Notes under the pieces: model-generated
Told to the model about the DNA's origin: nothing
Database searches by the model: none
What the model saw: only the letters and a program-made list of their open reading frames with translations
Assembly: GCF_008831285.2 (NCBI RefSeq)
Contig: NC_045150.1
Span: forward strand, 14,753,362 to 14,817,361
From: Nymphaea colorata
Lineage: Eukaryota > Streptophyta > Magnoliopsida > Nymphaeales > Nymphaeaceae
Direction of reading: 5' to 3'
DNA length: 64,000 nucleotides
Program-made: the position numbers and the translations under genes
Shown here: positions 45,693 to 59,398 of the stretch, one piece after another
Layout: the number at the start of each line of letters is the position of its first letter
Numbering within the stretch: position 1 is the stretch's first letter

Positions 45693-48180
45693 TGGCTGCA
45701 TTGTCCTCTTCTAATGCTCCTTGCACTCCTACTCCACCAGGTACACAATGGAATGCTTTCTCAAGCTTGATCAATCAAATTATCTTCTCTGATGTTCTTA
45801 AATTGAAAGTGTTATGAAAAGTCAAAATTTGATCAAGTATGTTATTGGAAAATGTTCTGCTCTACCTGAATTTCTTGATGAAGCACACACATAATAAAAT
45901 ACTGCATATGATTTATGGAATCGTGAAGACCAACTTGCAATAAGTTGGATCAAAGTCACTGTGACTCAACCAGTCATGTCACAACAGGTTCGTGTTGGCA
46001 TGGCTATAGATGCTTGGTGCATCCTTGAAAAACAGTATGCCTCACAAAATAATCTTCATATTATTCAGTTGAAAAGAGAATTACAAAACATAAAAAAGGG
46101 AGGAATGTCTATGACTGAATACCTTCCACATATTAGTTTCTTACATGATTCTCTTAGCAGAGTGCAGCACTTTGTCTCAGATATAGATGTTGTTCTCTAT
46201 AACTTGAATGGACTGAATTCTGAATATGAATCTTTTATTACCACGGTTACTGCATTCGAAGATCTGCCTTCATGGTCTGAATTATATGATATGTTAATTA
46301 CTCAAGAGCGATGACTTGGAATGCTTTCTTCATCCCAGATGACTCAGGTTGATGCCACTGCCACTGCCTTTATTGCAGAACAATTGCTGAACAAGGGCGT
46401 GGGCATGGCAACTATAATGGTTGTAGGGGTGGAGGCTGTAATGGAGGAAGAGGAAACTATGGAAAAAATAATAATACTAACAAGTCTAGCCAAGGAGTAA
46501 CTTGTCAACATTTTGGTAGAAGAAATCATACAGCTCGACAATGTTATGATATTCCAAAGTCGCTTATGGCCATGGCACTCAACATAGGAAAATCTGATAA
46601 TGCATCTAGTAGCCGAGAAAATGTTAGCAATACTCAAGACTCAGCCTGGTATCCAGACGTAGGTGCCTCCCACCATGTGACAAATTCAGAACAAGATATG
46701 CAAGGTAAAGTTCCATATCATGGTTCTAATTCTACTATAGTTGGCAATGGTAGTAAGATGCAAATTAAAAATATGGGGAATGTGTACCTACCTACCAAGA
46801 CGTGATCCTTTGTTTTGAAAAATGTGTTGGATGCTCCTAAAGCACACAAGAATCTTATGTCAGTAGCAAGGTTTACCAAAGACAACCAATGCTCTATTGC
46901 ATTTTCCTCTAATGGTTTTATTGTTAAGAATATGCAGACAGGCAAGATTCTTCACACAGGGCCGCTTGAGATAGGAGGACTCTATAGATGGATGAGAGAA
47001 AGGAATGACTCTACTAGCAATCCTATCAGTATTGGAGATGACGAACAATAAAAGACTGCTAATACTTCTTTGGTTTCTCAAAATTCTTACTCAGTCATTT
47101 AGTTATGGCATTTGCGTCTAGGACATGCTCACTTTCAGTTGTTAAACTCGTTGAAAGTTGCTGATTTAATTTCTGTTGATGAAAGAAATAAATTAAATTT
47201 TTGTTCTTCATGTGTGCTTGGAAAAATGCATAAAATTCATTTTCCTAAAGCTGAGTTTCATGTGACCAAACCTCTTGAAGTGTTACATGCTGATATTTGG
47301 GGACCAGCACCATGTGCTTCACGAGAAGGTTACATGTATTATTTTTTAATGGTTGATGACTACTCTCACTTCTCATGGATCTTTCCCTTGTCAAAGAAAA
47401 GTGATACGCTTCCATGTTTTAAAACCTTTTTAAGCATAGTAGAGCATCAACTTGAAACAAAAATGAAATTTTCCATTCAGACGGAGGAGGAGAATTCATG
47501 AGCAAAGAATTTATCACATTTCTTGAAAATCAAGGTATTTGTCGATGGATAACATGCCCTTACACATCCCAGTAGAACGAGATAGTAGAAAGGAAGCATA
47601 GGCATCTAGTGGAAATGGGACTCACCATGATTATTCATGACAATATGCCACAAAAATTTTGGTTTGATGCTTTTAAAACTTCTGTTCATCTTATTAACAG
47701 GTTGCATATTGCAGACATGCAAATGACGCCGTATGAGAAGCTCTTGCATGAAGTTCCCAAATATAGTCATCTAAGGACCTTTTGGTTGTACTGTCTATCC
47801 AGTGAATGGCTTCAAAACTAGAACCCAAAGCTCAAACCTGCGTCTTCATTGGGTATGGGAGCTGTCATAATGGCTGTGTTTGTTACAATCCAATCTCTAA
47901 TTGTGTCATCATATCTAGACATGTTATTTTTGACGAAAGAAATTTTTTATACTCTCATTGTGGTCCCTCTTTTACTGCCTCAAACATTTCAAGTTATCTA
48001 AGGTCATCATCCAGATCTGAATGTGTTAAGCCTAGACCTATTGATAAGCTAAAAGAGAGTTTACCACTTATTGAGTTGCCTAGAATCATTCCAAGTTCCT
48101 CAAGGTCCTCAGCAGTTCAAACTGGTTCCAATCACTTTCATGTGCACATACCATCAATTTCAGCATACTTAGACCTTCAT
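45693..48180 (+). pseudogene. Copia gag-protease-integrase, degenerate, 3' truncated
   Basis: Ty1/copia polyprotein remnant. Gag starts at the ATG at 45693; the UBN2 domain is at 45961-46314 (AWCILEKQYASQNN, LNGLNSEYESFITTV). The zinc knuckle near 46505 reads CQHFGRRNHTARQC, with the second Cys replaced by Phe. The protease site near 46650 is WYPDVGASHHVT, with DTGA changed to DVGA. The integrase finger is LWHLRLGHAH with CSSC (47106-47215). The core shows ADIWGP, SDGGGEF and NEIVERKHRH, so the three acidic residues survive although the frame is broken by a shift near 47480 and a stop near 47573. The C-terminal block CVFIGYGSCHNGCVCYNP and SRHVIFDE follows at 47840-47950. Sequence loses homology by about 48180; reverse transcriptase, RNase H and the 3' LTR are missing. 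Confidence 0.85.
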
Positions 48181-49469
48181 GGAACTAGAAACACATGTTA
48201 CAGACAATTCCAACACAAGGGTGTCACAGTGTGCTTCATATATCTATATTATGAAAATAGTACCACATTATATATATATTCATTCACAAACAGCTCATGT
48301 ATTACCCTAAAAATACCCATTTATTTTTCCCAAACAGGTAATTACACCTCATACATGCATATATATATATTTATTTTTAGGCAATCAGAGATGTCTAAGA
48401 CTAAGAGTGTTGTGTATCATTTCCAGAATATAACACTTCACACATCTATTCATATCTAGGCGCATAAATACATAGATTTGCTACTATAACAAGCATACAT
48501 ATATATATATATATATATATATTTACAAACAACAAAGGTACAAGGTTTACATTTTGCAGTCATAGCTGAGTATTGCCATACCTTATTGCTCTATGCTGCA
48601 ATCAATTCAGTCCGCCAAGAGGGCTGCCATTCCAAGGCAGTGTAGCATGATTTCCTTGCAAAACATGCATTTACATGTATAATTTCAGCCCCACCAAGTA
48701 GAATTCTCTTTGCTTTATATATATATATACCTACCTATATAGATTATTTATAAAAGAAACATTATAACACTTACGAGGGTCTCTCTAACTGTACAGCCCC
48801 TGATTTTTTACTGTCAGCACCCTAGCTCCTTGGCGTTCTTGATCCTCCAAGCAGCGGATAACAGTCACGTGGACCAGTGCCTCTTTGCTCTTGATCTTCA
48901 CCCCAAGGTGCAGGAAAACAAGGGTTAGCTCTCAGTTTTTCCTAATTTCTAACTGCTGGAACCCTTCCCCCTATGGCTGCACCAAATGGGAACCTGGGGT
49001 ATGGGGTTAAATAAGGCCAATACATGGTGAGCAACACCCCCAAATGATTTTTCTCAGGAAGGCTTCTCGGCTGCACTCAATCATCTTTTAGTTTCATTTA
49101 ATATTTTCAGTTACCACTTCTACCTAGGTATATATTTGGTAACCCATTCATTTCTTTCCATGACTGCCCTCTTTATGATATAATTGACAGTTTCAACTAT
49201 TTTTATCAGTTATTGAATCTACCAATTATAGCCTATACTCTTATTAAAATTTTTGTGATAATAAAGAAAAAGAAAAAGAAAAACGTGGGCATTACAGCAA
49301 CCATCCGGTTTGAGCCGAAAGTATTGGTTAGAAGGCGATCAGTTCTTAGAGATGATGTTAGCGACCATCAGTTTGTTTGATCAACTTTCAAAGGTCGCGA
49401 GTTATAATGACAAATTCAGCTTTTGGTATTGTTTTGGCTGCAAGAATGATATGTATAGAGGGATAAAAT
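48181..49469. other. Unassigned region after copia element 2
   Basis: No recognised gene. It contains short (AT)n tracts near 48499 and 48717. A GC-richer stretch at about 48780-49030 has no identifiable domain or partner in the window. Confidence 0.45.
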
Positions 49470-50117
49470 TTTGATATAGAAAGCATATTTAGATGGGTGC
49501 TTTGTGATGTTAGAGGTGCTTTCCTTCCAGTTTTCACTTTTCACCTGTACAAATCAGACCTTAGGCATGCAATATATTGGATCATATAGATATATATCCC
49601 TCCACGTACATCATTAAAAGGATCTCAAATGCCCACCTAAGCAAAAAATTAAGTCTAAGGTCACCTAGGTTCTTTAGAGAGACCTTTGCCGTTGACCATC
49701 TGTGTCGAAAACTCAAGCTGCATCGACTGAAAAAATTGACAAGCGACATCCCATGACAACGCTGGTGGCTAAAGTTCAGTTTCTCCTCCACCACAAACCC
49801 CCTCTCCTCTTTATTCTTCTTCGGCCACTTGAATCTGTGGAACTGGTCAATGCCCGATATGAGATATGAGATCGAGTTCCTGCACACTTCTGTGGATCGA
49901 CATGTATACAGTATCATAGGAAAAAAGATGAAGATTGGGTTATTTCTGAATTTTTTAGTGACGTACTATGTCTATTTTACACTTTTTAAGTTTTTCATAA
50001 CCTTTTTTTACCCTTTTAAAATGTTCCTTTTCTACTATAAACAGGGATATTTTGGTCATTAAGTACCAATATACACAATTTTTTTCATATAACTTGTTTT
50101 GACAACCCGTTTCTACA

Positions 50118-50119
<2 letters not shown>

Positions 50120-50188
<69 letters not shown>
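50120..50188. repeat. (AT)n microsatellite
   Basis: About 68 bp of alternating AT in C6. Confidence 0.95.
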
Positions 50189-50190
<2 letters not shown>

Positions 50191-50381
50191 CAATCTTCCT
50201 AGTCATCTTTTTCTTACAAGATATATCTTCTCTATATAGAGTACCTTCTTGGACCGGACACTCTTTTTCGCTACGACTGTGTTATTAATGCAAATATGTT
50301 CGTGTTGGCCCATGTCCAAATGAACTCAGCTGAACACTCTCCACTCATTGCTTTCATCATGTGCAACTGTCATCACCCTCT

Positions 50382-50411
50382 TTCTCTCTCTCTCTCTCTC
50401 TCGCTCTCTCT
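50382..50411. repeat. (CT)n microsatellite
   Basis: CT tract in C6 with one GC interruption, homologous to 54598-54622 in C7. Confidence 0.95.
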
Positions 50412-50599
50412 GATTTGGCCTGATTTGTTTTTTTATTCTGAAACAGCTCTTAAGGTGGAAAGATTAACGGAAGATGTGGACTGCAAAAGAGTCATGCATG
50501 GAATCTTCTTCTGCCAGATTTTTCTTTCTTTGACAAGTAGCCTAAACCAGTGTTGTTAGAGGTGCACACCTGTGTGTATCGAAATCGGGTCAAGCAACT

Positions 50600-50647
50600 G
50601 ACTGTTGCAAATAAATATTGTTAGTATGTAACGCCAGCCAATTACTG

Positions 50648-50713
<66 letters not shown>

Positions 50714-50945
50714 GGCCATATTCACATTCACCCACTTAACGGTTGAGAGAAAGATGAAGAAAAAAAAGTATAAACTAATACTAGATGACAAAAATACCCA
50801 TTACTTTTCTTTCTTAAGTTTTCTCATCCATTCATTATAATGAATCAAATAGTCCTTATGAACGAGTAGAGTAACATTGAATAATCAGAGTCACCATTTA
50901 ATTTTTTGCTACATATATAAAAATATAAAAGAGGCATATGAAGAG
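50600..50945 (+). repeat. Repeat D, copy D3 (right part)
   Basis: Matches D1 37143-37432 almost base for base (GTAACGCCAGCCAATTACTG, then CACCCACTTAACGGTTGAG) except for the expanded (AT)n at 50650-50711. Confidence 0.75.
50650..50711. repeat. (AT)n microsatellite
   Basis: About 60 bp of AT. The homologous D1 site (about 37179-37192) has only about six units. Confidence 0.95.
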
Positions 50946-51815
50946 CCTCAAGAGCAGTTGTCCAGGGCGCTGGGCAAAAATTGAGCTGGGAAATAAAGCT
51001 GCTACTATCTGGGAGGTTGTTCCATGTGAAGAATTGACTGAGTCTTATGGGGAGGAGGATGAAATTTGGTGCAGAAGGCAAGAAATTGTAGATGCAAGGT
51101 GTGATAGAAATCCAAGTTGTTTTCAAGTTGTGGTTCAAATAGAAATTATTTTTAATGATGATTAATTCTAACATTTAATTAAGAACTTTATTTTGATTTG
51201 CATGCTGGGAAGGCACAAAATGACAAGAAAATGTGGATGAAGCTGGACTAGGGCTAGATGATAAAATCTTGAAGGGTCTGGTAATTAATAGGCTTCATTT
51301 TCTTTCTTAATAAGACTAGAAAAAATATGTTATCAATTAAACATTTTCATGATTTGGGTCAAATGACTCATAAATCCAGTGTTTCTTTGGTCAATGTTTG
51401 CCATGAGCCAAACCCAACTAGCATTCAATCGACCATATTTTTTGTGTTAATACTGAACCAACTTAAAAAATAAGTACACTCTATAGAGATCTTCCCTTGT
51501 GCCGGGTGAGCAAGACGGGTATTTCATCCTACCGCTCAACAAGAAGGGTATTTCATCCCTAGAGCCAAATGCTGTGTCAGGTGTCCCACAGTTGCAGTTT
51601 CATTGAAATTTGACAGAATCAGCCTCTGTGATGGTAAATCCTAAATAAAATGTACTTATTTCATTGACAGAAAATAAATAATGAATCATGACTAGTTTAC
51701 ACATATAATTGAGCAAGGTCATCTGTAGACTTAGATAATGTTTGTTATTTTTTGGGTTAGTCATCTTCCCGGATAGAAAACATACTAGAAGCATCAAATA
51801 AAGCAATGCTAGTGG

Positions 51816-51817
<2 letters not shown>

Positions 51818-51886
<69 letters not shown>

Positions 51887-51908
51887 TGTGTGTGTGTGTG
51901 TGTGTGTT
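51818..51908. repeat. (AT)n(GT)n compound microsatellite
   Basis: Homologous to 34900-34984 in C4, with more AT and fewer GT units. Confidence 0.95.
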
Positions 51909-54157
51909 GAAATTAGGCAGCTATTTCTGTGCCCAGATGGTTATTTTGTATTGTTAAAAACTGCCATAAAAGTTGGATTCCATAATTGAAAAGCATGGTC
52001 AAGCAATTGATCGTTGCAAATGCATCTTTTGTGATGTTTTTTATGGACACCAAACAAACAAATAACCATCCAGCCGTGGAGGTTCATCTTTGAATCACTT
52101 GAATATTCAGAAATGATCGCCCCAATCTATTGTTAATCACCCATTTTAATTACCCTTAAACATGTTTAAAGTATGATGACATTCGTTTATTTTCCAGTCA
52201 ACCTTGTACAATAGCTGGACCATATGAATATCCCATCAAAGGATGTAGGATGGCCCAGCAAGGCAAAATTACTATGATCTTTCAAAAAATTGTTTCCTCA
52301 TGACTTGAATAATTTCACGCTAGCCCTCCAACTTGTTATCTCAAACCCTTCTTTAGTGGTGGAAACAAGACTTTTTGGATGAAGGGCACGTGAGTCACCG
52401 ACCTGGGTCTGATGTGGGTCAATGGTGCACAGCAACCCACACTTCGCTTCAATACTTCCCTTCTTACAGCATGTTCACCGCTTATTGTGGTTACCTAATG
52501 AATACATTAAGATGTCTCTCTTATTGATCAAATGGTGATTGGAATTCTTCAACACAAGAATATTCAAACGCTATTACTTAAAATTGCTTGGATTGTGGAT
52601 AATGGTGCAGAAAACACAAAAAGTTGCATGCAAACCCTGGTAAATGACGCAAGAACTTGTTACATCACTAGCTAATGTCACCAGCCACCGTAAGTCCCGT
52701 AGCAAAATGTTCCAATCTTGGTGTCTATAAATTATGACATAGAAAGAGGATTAATTACTGTCATTTGTATATTTAATTACCTGTTTGATGTCTCATGAAT
52801 AGAATGAGGGGCTCCCTCGACAGTTTCCAAATGCAAGAAACCTATTTGATTTCACAAGCAGTGGCTGCTGGAAGTTCATGCAGTGCAATTACATTATTAT
52901 ACAAGAATTTTTGTTAGTTACTGCAAAACTATATATTTTGAACTTAGAACATGGTAACTCCTCAACTTGATTGCAAGATAAGCTAAGCAAGGTTATAATC
53001 AATCACCAAAATATGGAGTACATCACTAACTTGTGGAGTTTGGTGCATGTTGGAGAGTCTATGCTTCACGCCTTCAAACTAAGCAGAGTCCAAAAATCAC
53101 CAAAATGGTTTTCAGCAAGAGATCAAGCTGAAGAAAAATAGAACCCTAAAGGCGTAGTGGCAAAGCCGAATTTCTGACTGGGGGTAGTATTAGTTTAACT
53201 TTCAACTTTAAGGTACATAAAAAAAAATTAAAAAAAGAAGTATCAATGACTGGTATGGGAAATTGCTTACAAAATCCGCAACACGGCTCCACTACTGTTA
53301 AGTAGTCATTTGGCAGCAGGGACCACTCATACAGTTTTCATAGTAAGAACAACCCCTAAATATGTAGACAAAATGGGGGATGCTTAGCAGAAGTCTAACC
53401 GAGCATGAGTGACTATACACAATTTCCCTGGATCTCTTTCCTCCAATGAAAAAGATTGAAAGCAGAAAGTGACAAAACAGAACACATAACAACTATGAAC
53501 CATGAAGAAGAGAAAACAGATCTACTTAGATTGGTGCTTTACGTTACATCATGCCTAAGAAGGTGCGGTCCTTCCAGTTTTCACTTTTAACCAATATAAA
53601 TCAGACCTTAGGAATGCAATATATTGGATCATATAGATATGTAGCCCTCCATATACATCATCAAAAGTATATCAGATGCCCACCTAAGCAAGAAATTAAG
53701 TCTAAGATGTCTGAGAAAACTTGTTCCTATAGATGGATCAGCAAATGCTAGTCCATCAATTAAAGATCCAATTCCAGATTTTTTAAAGTAATATCTCATC
53801 CACAGCATCGCATCGATTGAGGAATCAACAAGCGATAACCCATGACAATGATGGTGGCCAAAGTGCAGTTTCTTCTCTCCACCGCCTGCGGACCCGAAGC
53901 CCAGATATGAGATTGAGTTGCGTGCACATCCGAACTCACAAGTATGCAGTGGAAAAAAGATGGGGTTTTGATATGTTCAATTTTTTTAATAAAGAAATGT
54001 TTATTTTAGACTTTTTCAACCTTTTCATAACCTTTTTTCTACTCTTTTAAAATGTTTCTTTTTATTATATATAGAGAAAAAAGATGGGGTTGGGGTACTT
54101 TTGAATTTTTTAATAAAATGATGTTTATTTTAGACTTTTTAACTCTTTCATAATATC

Positions 54158-54201
<44 letters not shown>

Positions 54202-54597
54202 TCTTCTTTGAAGATATGTCATTTCTATAATACCTTTTCTTGGACCGGATTCTCTCCTTTCATTATGGCTGTTACATTAATACAAATATGTTCATGTTGT
54301 CCCATGTCCACCTGAACTCTAAACCTGGTTATATATGTCATACTAATGCAAAAAAATTTTGTGCGCTGGTTATGATGAAAATAGTCCCAATTCACACCAA
54401 AAAAAAATTGGGAAGACAAAAGTGGAAGTCCAAAAAAAAAACCTATCAAGGTCATACCTTTTGAAAATTACTAAAATGTCCCCTTACTCTTGGGTATGTA
54501 CATTGGGTACCCTTAACCGGGCACTCAACTCAATCTACCCGAACTCAGCTGAACGCTCTGCACTCACTACCTCTTCATGAGCAACAGTCACCACCCT

Positions 54598-54598
54598 T

Positions 54599-54662
<64 letters not shown>
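54598..54662. repeat. (CT)n(AT)n compound microsatellite
   Basis: CT tract continuing directly into an AT tract in C7. Confidence 0.95.
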
Positions 54663-54666
<4 letters not shown>

Positions 54667-55053
54667 ACTTTCTGATTTAGCCTGATTTGTTTCTTTATTC
54701 TAAAACAGCTCTTAAGGATGGTGGAATGATTAATGGACGATATGGGCTATTAGAGACAGAGACATGCATGGAATATTCTTGTGTCAGATTTTCATTGCAT
54801 CCATGGGTCACATTTTTCTTCCTTTGACAAGCAGCCTAAACCATTGCATCCGGCATTGTTAGCCGACATGAGGTCTGTGAGCATGACCTAGAAGAACGCC
54901 TCAGTAGGAAGCATATAAATATTAAACATCAATCAAGAAGAAGTTGCATGGTGGGTCCGGCCATCTGAAGAGCATGGCTGGACCCTCGATGTAACGAGCC
55001 CAGTTTCTTGGACTGGCCTGCCCTGATTCCGTTTTGAGAAATCCAGGACTTGT

Positions 55054-56145
55054 CAAAAACTCATCTTTACTCTGACAACGCCAAAAATGACTGACAATTA
55101 TGGTTTGCAGCTAGATATTTATCACCTGTTTTACATATTGTCCACATTCTTGTTTATAGAATACCTCACAACATGAGTGTCAAACTTCCCTCTTAGCAAT
55201 CTCATCTAGCTTAACCACCTCTTTATGCACCACCTGATTTTTGAAACACCATAGCTTCCAGATTATGATATTGAAGCAGGAATGCCAACACCATCCGGAT
55301 TCTTTACATGAGAACCTCTTCGTCCACCACCAGTTTCAGACAGAGAAAAAGTCTGATGTATGGAATTTACCAACTCCAAGCCATGAATAGATGTATTGCT
55401 AAATGTTCATAGCATTAGTATATGATAAAAGAAAGTGAGATAGATCTTCACAAGCCCTCCACATAACTTAAACACAGAAACAATGGAAGACCCTACATGT
55501 TGAAGTTTGGCATCAGCAGGTTGAAGTTAACAACTACAAACAAACACAACCAGTTAGCTCTAGGTAACACTTTTGCGTTCCACAATCTACTGTGCCATGT
55601 AACTACCATTCCTTTAATTTTACATGGTTCCAAACTTGGCTCCTGAGCTTTGCAGGTTTACGATTTTCTTTAGAACAAAGAAAATCTGCACTTTGCATGA
55701 GCCTAAGTTGAAGGCAATCTCCAATGCATTGCACATGTTGCCATAGATTTAGCTCAATGTGGTGTTGTATTAGCATTTACTTAACCGACTTTCGAAGGAA
55801 AGGTTCTACTTGCCAAGCAGATCCAATGGAATCTACTTGAGTAAAACATCCTCCGTAGAACTTAGCAAGCTCTCCATTCATGACATTTCAAGTAACAGAT
55901 TTAGATCCCACCAAGAGAAGAAATATTGGGAACCATTTCGACATCTGGTGAAAAATTAATGTACACCCTGGAAACAACCGATTAGCTTCATTGACCTCTT
56001 TAAGTTTTCTAATGTCGAGCCCACCTTCCTATTTAGGAAAAGCCAAGACATTCCAGGCAATTAAATGAGGCTTACCCCTGCATCTGACTCTTCCTATAAA
56101 AAACTGCACATAATCTGTTCCATTTTCTTAATAACACCAAGATGT
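55054..56145 (-). pseudogene. LINE fragment, antisense (C-terminal RT/zf-RVT region)
   Basis: Reverse complement of about 20890-22050 of the LINE at 18296-22600; for example, the CACAACATGAGTGTCA block (55167) matches the inverse at 21925. It lacks about 60 bp present near 21100-21180 and does not carry the local 30-bp duplication of the plus-strand LINE. It is 5'- and 3'-truncated and non-coding. It abuts C7 directly. Confidence 0.85.
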
Positions 56146-57703
56146 GTCTCCACTGCAACGATTGTTTGGCAATGGGGATAACAATTAATTGTTTTATGAA
56201 TCTGACAAATATTAAGATAGGTTCGTAAAATACTGGAATAGTATTTCAGAAATTTAAACTAATCTTCAAAGCAGATTCATAAAATATTTGGTTACTGTTT
56301 TCATAGCCAAAAACCCCTTATTATAATACATCGATATTTTTTTTCACATCTGTAGTTTGTTGGTGACTTTTTTTCACATTTTTAATTTGTTGGCTTAGTT
56401 TGTAATCGTGACCATATAAGCGTGATCTCCATATCCAAAAGCACATGATATATGAATGTCGTGTCAACGAATATATAGAATCTATAACAGGAGAAAGTTC
56501 AACAGTTAATTTTTTAATACTTGTGAAATCTAGTCTACATGTTGGAAAAATATTTTACGTCCATTCGTGGTTTCTAATTCACGGAGGTCACAACCATCTA
56601 AGTAGAAGCTCGATAGTCAATACTTATGAATATGCCTTTTTGCATATGCGTGTGTACAAATGTATACATAATCCGCCATTTGTGTAATGTGGATTACACA
56701 TTTTTCTTCTTTCAATTGTGGGAAACAACCATGTAGCAAAGCAAAATTTTCTAACAAAGATAAGAGAGCCGTAGAAGAAAAAGTTGCTTCGTAGATTATT
56801 GATTCCACTTGAAGCTACAAATAAACAGTAGATGTGCTGCCTATAGTTCAGCTGATCCTCGCAGGATTAGAGTATGCGAAATCACTATTCTGAATTGGCA
56901 GAACATCAAATGCTTCTAACAAATTTTTCACTGTACAGTAACTATGATTCATCGACGAATAGGTATAGGTACACCGACCACCCTTATAAACGACTGCTTA
57001 GTTGACAGCACCACCTCAAAAAGCAACATCATGTAACTTGGGCTGCCAACCTCGTCTAATGCTATTTGGAAGTTTGCCACGCTATGCAGAGTCCCTGTGA
57101 TTAATGCAACAGGAAAATCAGTTCTGGGACAAAGTTTTGAATTGTATGCTTCGTGAGTTCGTGGCAACCTTTTGTTCCAGATAGAGTTGTGAAAGCTACC
57201 ATCAGCAATTGCCACTCTGTGAGCATGTAATAGGCAAATGTACTAAATGAGAATATCAAGTTGAATCGTGGTGATGCGCAGCAGGATTCTTATATTGTTC
57301 GTGAAGAGACGTCAGTTGTCACCAAGCCTTCAGCAACAAGGTACATTCTGCTGTCAAAGTTTTCATGAAGTGATTCATGGTTCTAATCTAATTCAGAAAG
57401 GTATTGCGACCGCTAAAAAATAAAAATAAAAAGATATGGTCTCGATTAATTATTGCTGACCGGATGAACAACTCCTTAGCATACAGACATTTCCTAAGAA
57501 AGAGTGCTGTTTAATTTATCAGTTATCCTGCTCCTAAAGCCTTCAACAATCAAGGGTTCACATAGACTAATAATTGTTCGTCCACGAAAGCTTTCTCTTA
57601 GTATTATATTACAAAATTCATCAAAAATTTCCAATTTCTGCACTGGAGGAGAATCCATGTACCCATGTCAAATAACGCAGAAATCAGGCGCCTTTCATAC
57701 TTG

Positions 57704-57757
57704 AATATATATATACATATATATATATACACACACACACACATATATATATATATA
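57704..57757. repeat. (AT)n(AC)n(AT)n microsatellite
   Basis: Compound dinucleotide tract. Confidence 0.95.
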
Positions 57758-57909
57758 CAACAAAGAGAACAAAGAAAAGAAGGCAATTCGTACAGGAGTC
57801 AAATTTCAAGGACGTACATCCATTTAAGAAAAAAAGCTTAAGCTCTCTCTTTGACCTTATTTTACCTTCATTTAGTGATTGAATTAATTGCACATCTATA
57901 GAAGATATA

Positions 57910-57912
57910 TAA

Positions 57913-57949
<37 letters not shown>
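57910..57949. repeat. (GT)n(AT)n microsatellite
   Basis: Compound dinucleotide tract. Confidence 0.95.
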
Positions 57950-59398
57950 TATTCGATATCCTTCAACATAAAGATCGCATTTGACTTTGCAATATCAACA
58001 ATAAAACTTTGTTCAATTGAAACTTTCCCGATTCTTATAAATAGATATTTACTTTAATTTGCTAAAAAAAATTGGAGTTCTCATGACAAGCTACAAGCCA
58101 TCTTTAATTTTCCGTCTAATGTTAGTTAAACATGCTCAACCTCTCTATTAAGAAGACGATCAAATAATTTTTTCATAACACATAAAAGAAGTGAGAAATG
58201 TGGCTAGTTTTTCTAGGATGAAATAAATTAACAAGAAGTATCTTTTAGACCTTCATAATTAACAAGAAGCAACAGAGTTTGCCACGTTCCTCTGCAGCAG
58301 AGTTTGCCTTTGAGCAACATAAGCCAATGCAGTTTTGATAGTTTCGATATGCATCTCAATATGCTAGTTATGTTAGATATTTCAGCCTACTAGTCAAACA
58401 TGCATGCATAATCTTTACCTAAAAAGTTCAAAAAAGGAAAAAACAAGACAAGATAGAGCAGCATTAAAAAACATAAGAGTTCAGAAAATAAAAACAGGAA
58501 AAACAGTGAGAGCAAGAGCAGGCATCATGATTCATGGCACCATTGATCAGGCATCATTCAACAAAAGGCTGATACAAGATTGGCCTCTCTTGTATGCTAG
58601 CAATTAAAGAAAGAAAAGGAAAATTTTGTTGTTTTGGTGTGTAGACCAATGTCTTGTATCCTTGGTCAGTAAAATCTCGGTAGCTTTGTGAAGCATCAAC
58701 AATGCCATTGTTAATTGGGCACCTTACCATTGTTAATTCAAAAGATTTGTTTTTTGTCTTGCACGGGAAGAAGAGGACAGCCTGAAAGCACAAAATGCTA
58801 TGGGTCAAATCTGCTGCATTTCTATGGCAAGGAGGTAAAGAACCCTATTTCGTAAAAGAAGACTCTTCGTCTTGCCAAACTATGTATAATATTCGCTACA
58901 AAAAGTGAACATGAGGCCGAGACTTCGAGCCTCTCACACCGCAAATGAGTAACAACTTTTTTTTTCTTTTCATTTGTCCCTCATGTTCGCTGCCTCTTCT
59001 GTTAAAGTTGAGATCTCATTCTCTTTCCATCCGCCTTCTCTTTTATTTTTTATGGGTTCTCCAAAAAGATCAGCAAGAGGAAAAGATCAATTAAGTTTTA
59101 CTCATTATTTGGTCATAATTCATAATTCATAATTCTTTTGCCATTACTTAACATAATAGAGAGTTTACAAACAAAACCTAGAATTGCTACTCAATTGCTC
59201 AGTGAAGGCCACTCTATGTACAAAAATATCAATCAAATGCAAGACTCCGATTAGATTGGATCAGGCAAATGACAAATTTGAGCCCTTTACGTTTCCTTGA
59301 AGAGGCCTAGGAGGCATAGAATTAGGATAATGGAAATTATGCAGGGGGAAGGGTGGATTTATGCATCCACAACTCGTTTTTAAGGTTTCAACCTAACA

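Larger units (their letters stand above)
49470..50570 (+). repeat. Dispersed repeat family, copy C6 (partial)
   Basis: Direct homologue of C7 53500-54850: shared blocks are CAGTTTTCACTTTT (49530/53575), CAATATATTGGATCATATAG (49569/53617), the ATCCCATGACAA block (49745/53837), the AT tract and the (CT)n tract. C6 is shorter because the middle is reduced. Confidence 0.65.
51240..55053 (+). repeat. Dispersed repeat family, copy C7 (longest)
   Basis: The most complete copy in the window, about 3.8 kb. It is homologous to C4 on its left half, C6 on its right half and, inverted, C2 throughout. It includes two hAT-like blocks with inverted AGTGGC-type ends (about 52345-52465 and 53155-53296) and three microsatellites. 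It has no ORF with a recognisable domain, and no terminal repeats or target duplication could be fixed. The right edge abuts an antisense LINE fragment. Confidence 0.7.
56146..59398. other. Long intergenic stretch with no confident gene
   Basis: Mostly AT-rich with no transposon match. One exon-like block at about 57284-57341 (DSYIVREETSVVTKPSATR followed by GTACAT) has coding character but no recognised family and no clear partner exons. A minus frame at 56949-57215 is likewise unassigned. Microsatellites lie at 57704-57757 and 57910-57949. No tRNA or other RNA gene was seen. Confidence 0.4.

Noticed and set aside
56445-56687. 80-residue plus frame
   Set aside because: No recognised domain, splice context or homologue in the window.
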